A stretch of 7,871 nt of DNA from Caulobacterales bacterium (GTDB lineage: Bacteria > Pseudomonadota > Alphaproteobacteria > Caulobacterales > Caulobacteraceae). The notes beneath the pieces are model-generated. The model made no database searches. It saw only the letters and a program-made list of their open reading frames with translations, and had not been told where the DNA came from. Position numbers and translations under genes: made by a program. Below are positions 6,936-7,871 of the stretch, one piece after another (the stretch's first letter is position 1; every line of letters starts with the position of its first letter). The stretch covers positions 1 to 7,871 of the forward strand of contig CANKEA010000050.1 in NCBI GenBank assembly GCA_947480815.1, written 5' to 3'.

Positions 6936-6944
6936 AGGCCCCAA
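6919..6944 (-). promoter_or_regulatory. Candidate housekeeping promoter for zapE
   Basis: On the minus strand TTGGGGC (plus-strand 6938-6944) and GCTAGACA (6919-6926) are 11 nt apart, matching 5 of 7 and 6 of 8 positions of the Caulobacter sigma-73 consensus. Transcription would begin near 6912, giving a leader of about 70 nt. The -35 lies in the last codons of the thioredoxin-like gene, and the -10 falls in the loop of the inverted repeat at 6901-6935. A GAATC (GANTC, CcrM methylation type) site at 6908-6912 sits at the predicted start. Weak pattern match. Confidence 0.25.
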
Positions 6945-7560
6945 GGTCTTTCAGCGCATAGCCCTGGGTTTCGGCCTTCTCACAAGCGCAGCCCCGCATC
7001 TTGCCATCCTGGGTCCACCAGATCAGCAGCGGATAGGCGAAAGTGATGCCGTTTTCCTTCAGCAGCGGTCTTAACTTCATCACCATGTCACGCCCGGCGT
7101 CGACCACGGCTGTACGGGCGGTGTCGCCGTCAGCGGGGATAATCCCATCGGCCGTCCAGCCGTCGATGGGGGTCTCGTCCCAGCGTTGCGAGAGGGCCCA
7201 ACTGCGGTTGACCCACAGTTCCGCCACTGTGGAGCGCTCGGCTGGCGTAGATTGCGACACCCCGTTCAGGTCGGGTCGGGCCACTTCGATCAGCCGAGTG
7301 TCGACCTGGGCGGCTTGCAGCTTGGGCCATTGCTCCAGCTTAAACCGCAGGCAGTCGGGGCAGGAGCGGAAGCCGACCATGTAGAGCTTAGGACCAGGAA
7401 GGCCCGGCGACACCCAGCCCGAGGTTTCGAGGATTTTTGTGATTTCGGCCTGGTTCTTGGTGATGTCATGCGGCCGCCAGCGCAGGTCGATCCGCCACCA
7501 GCCATAGAGGCCCGCGATGACGGCCACGACCAGCAGCGCAGTGATCAGCTTGAACTTCAT
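6934..7560 (-). CDS. Membrane-anchored periplasmic thioredoxin-fold protein (CPDC)
   Basis: A 208-residue protein with a short basic N-terminus (MKFK), one hydrophobic helix (about 5-21) and then a soluble domain, predicted periplasmic and membrane-tethered. The redox motif CPDC is at Cys67-Cys70 (GFRSCPDC). A segment NGITFAYPLLIWWTQDGKMRG (170-190) matches the cis-proline strand and following hairpin of thioredoxin folds, with Pro177 as the likely cis-proline. The CxxC-to-cis-Pro distance of about 107 residues is much longer than in thioredoxin and closer to DsbA-type proteins with an inserted helical domain. A second cysteine motif, CAC (191-193), follows near the C-terminus. I chose the ATG at 7558-7560 because GGAG lies exactly 7 nt upstream and the TM segment starts directly after; extending to 7674 adds low-quality sequence. 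It is the first of three same-strand genes and divergent from tsaE. The exact family is not recognised; oxidase, reductase or chaperone roles are all possible. Confidence 0.88.
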   Translation of the reverse strand: MKFKLITALLVVAVIAGLYGWWRIDLRWRPHDITKNQAEITKILETSGWVSPGLPGPKLYMVGFRSCPDCLRFKLEQWPKLQAAQVDTRLIEVARPDLNGVSQSTPAERSTVAELWVNRSWALSQRWDETPIDGWTADGIIPADGDTARTAVVDAGRDMVMKLRPLLKENGITFAYPLLIWWTQDGKMRGCACEKAETQGYALKDLGA

Positions 7561-7567
7561 CCGTTGA

Positions 7568-7571
7568 CTCC
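7568..7571 (-). promoter_or_regulatory. Ribosome-binding site fixing the thioredoxin-like start
   Basis: Minus-strand GGAG lies 7 nt before the ATG at 7558-7560. It supports that start over the longer open frame reaching 7674. A GACTC (GANTC) site at 7566-7570 overlaps it. Confidence 0.7.
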
Positions 7572-7724
7572 AAGAAACTTGCCCTGCTCGGCAGCGGGAC
7601 TTTGCGGTCACGGTGAGTGTAACTGATCTCAGTGCGACGCCGAAGCGAGGTTTGAGCCCTTCGCCGCCCAGCATCGATGGGCTGATCGTGAATGCGCGCC
7701 GTCTCGCCCATTCGCACTGGTCCA

Positions 7725-7732
7725 GCTATAGC
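7725..7732 (+). promoter_or_regulatory. Candidate -10 box for leaderless tsaE transcription
   Basis: GCTATAGC matches 7 of 8 positions of the Caulobacter-type -10 consensus GCTANAWC and ends 6 nt before the tsaE ATG, so transcription would begin at or beside the start codon. The octamer is self-complementary and reads identically on both strands. The matching -35 region (around 7704-7714) is poor. Confidence 0.35.
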
Positions 7733-7738
7733 GGAGGG

Positions 7739-7871
7739 ATGGAGTTATTCCTTCCCGATGAAGCCGCTACCCAGGCCCTGGGGGCCGCAGTGGCCAAGGT
7801 GCTGCGGCGCGGTGATGTCGTCTGTTTGAGCGGGCCGTTGGGAGCCGGAAAATCGTCCCTGGCCCGAGCGC
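7739..7871 (+). CDS. tsaE: tRNA t6A biosynthesis ATPase TsaE, N-terminal part (cut by window end)
   Basis: TsaE is the small P-loop ATPase that works with TsaB and TsaD to make N6-threonylcarbamoyladenosine at position 37 of ANN-decoding tRNAs in the cytoplasm. Only 44 codons are in the window. They read MELFLPDEAATQALG at the start and then a Walker A loop GPLGAGKS (residues 32-39) after RRGDVVCLS, the expected spacing and wording for this family (R-G-D-V-hydrophobic-L-x-G-x-L-G-A-G-K-[ST]). The ATG at 7739 is preferred because family members begin a few residues before the D-E-x-A-T-x-x-L-G segment. A GTG at 7688 is in frame but has no good ribosome-binding site and adds an atypical leader. 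The GGAGGG next to the ATG is too close for normal Shine-Dalgarno use. The gene continues past the window edge. Confidence 0.92.
   Translation, partial: MELFLPDEAATQALGAAVAKVLRRGDVVCLSGPLGAGKSSLARA

Larger units (their letters stand above)
7561..7738. other. Divergent intergenic region between the thioredoxin-like gene and tsaE
   Basis: These 178 bp, the longest gene-free stretch in the window, separate two divergent starts. They hold the thioredoxin-like ribosome-binding site, a -10-like octamer next to tsaE, and a short inverted repeat GCCCA/TGGGC (7666-7670 and 7678-7682, 7-nt loop) around a central ATCGAT. No clear -35/-10 pair was found for the thioredoxin-like gene, and no RNA gene or coding region is supported here. 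Confidence 0.4.

Noticed and set aside
7561..7674. N-terminal extension of the thioredoxin-like frame by 38 residues
   Set aside because: The ATG at 7560 has a well-placed GGAG and is followed directly by the membrane segment; the extension looks like non-coding frame.
7666..7682. Short inverted repeat GCCCA/TGGGC upstream of tsaE
   Set aside because: A 5-bp stem is too short to separate from chance in GC-rich DNA.

Overview
The window looks like ordinary chromosome from a GC-rich alphaproteobacterium, most likely a member of Caulobacterales (Caulobacter/Phenylobacterium-like). This rests on strong G/C third-position codon bias, a SapC-family (PF07277) protein, an alphaproteobacterial-type ZapE, a long DsbD/ScsB-type reductase, and several promoter-like boxes that resemble the Caulobacter housekeeping consensus (TTGACGS, 10-14 nt, GCTANAWC). 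The taxon is an inference from these traits; no marker gene such as rRNA is present.

Layout, left to right. (1) Complete glucose-6-phosphate isomerase gene pgi on the minus strand (7-1572). (2) A 118 bp divergent gap, then a 162-residue conserved-looking hypothetical gene on the plus strand (1691-2179). (3) Only 3 bp later, convergent, the stop of a 717-residue DsbD/ScsB-family transmembrane thiol:disulfide reductase on the minus strand (2183-4336). (4) A 103 bp divergent gap, then a small hot-dog/MaoC-like gene on the plus strand (4440-4832). (5) Its stop overlaps by 11 bp the stop of a minus-strand SapC-family gene (4822-5643). (6) Upstream of sapC on the same strand lies zapE (5730-6839), and upstream of that a membrane-anchored thioredoxin-fold protein with a CPDC motif (6934-7560). 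(7) A 178 bp divergent gap, then the 5' end of tsaE on the plus strand (7739 to the window edge).

Most genes are housekeeping and functionally unrelated: central carbon metabolism, envelope redox, cell division, and tRNA t6A modification. The plausible functional link is redox. The DsbD-type protein would carry electrons from cytoplasmic thioredoxin across the inner membrane, and the membrane-tethered CPDC protein is a candidate periplasmic client, although the two genes are about 2.6 kb apart and not in one operon. No mobile element, CRISPR array, RNA gene, phage remnant or broken gene was seen. No stretch over about 180 bp lacks a gene. I found no convincing undescribed multi-gene system. 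The points most worth checking are the CPDC/CAC thioredoxin-like protein, the MaoC-like protein without the usual catalytic residues, a possible leaderless tsaE start, and two convergent gene pairs with no room for terminators.
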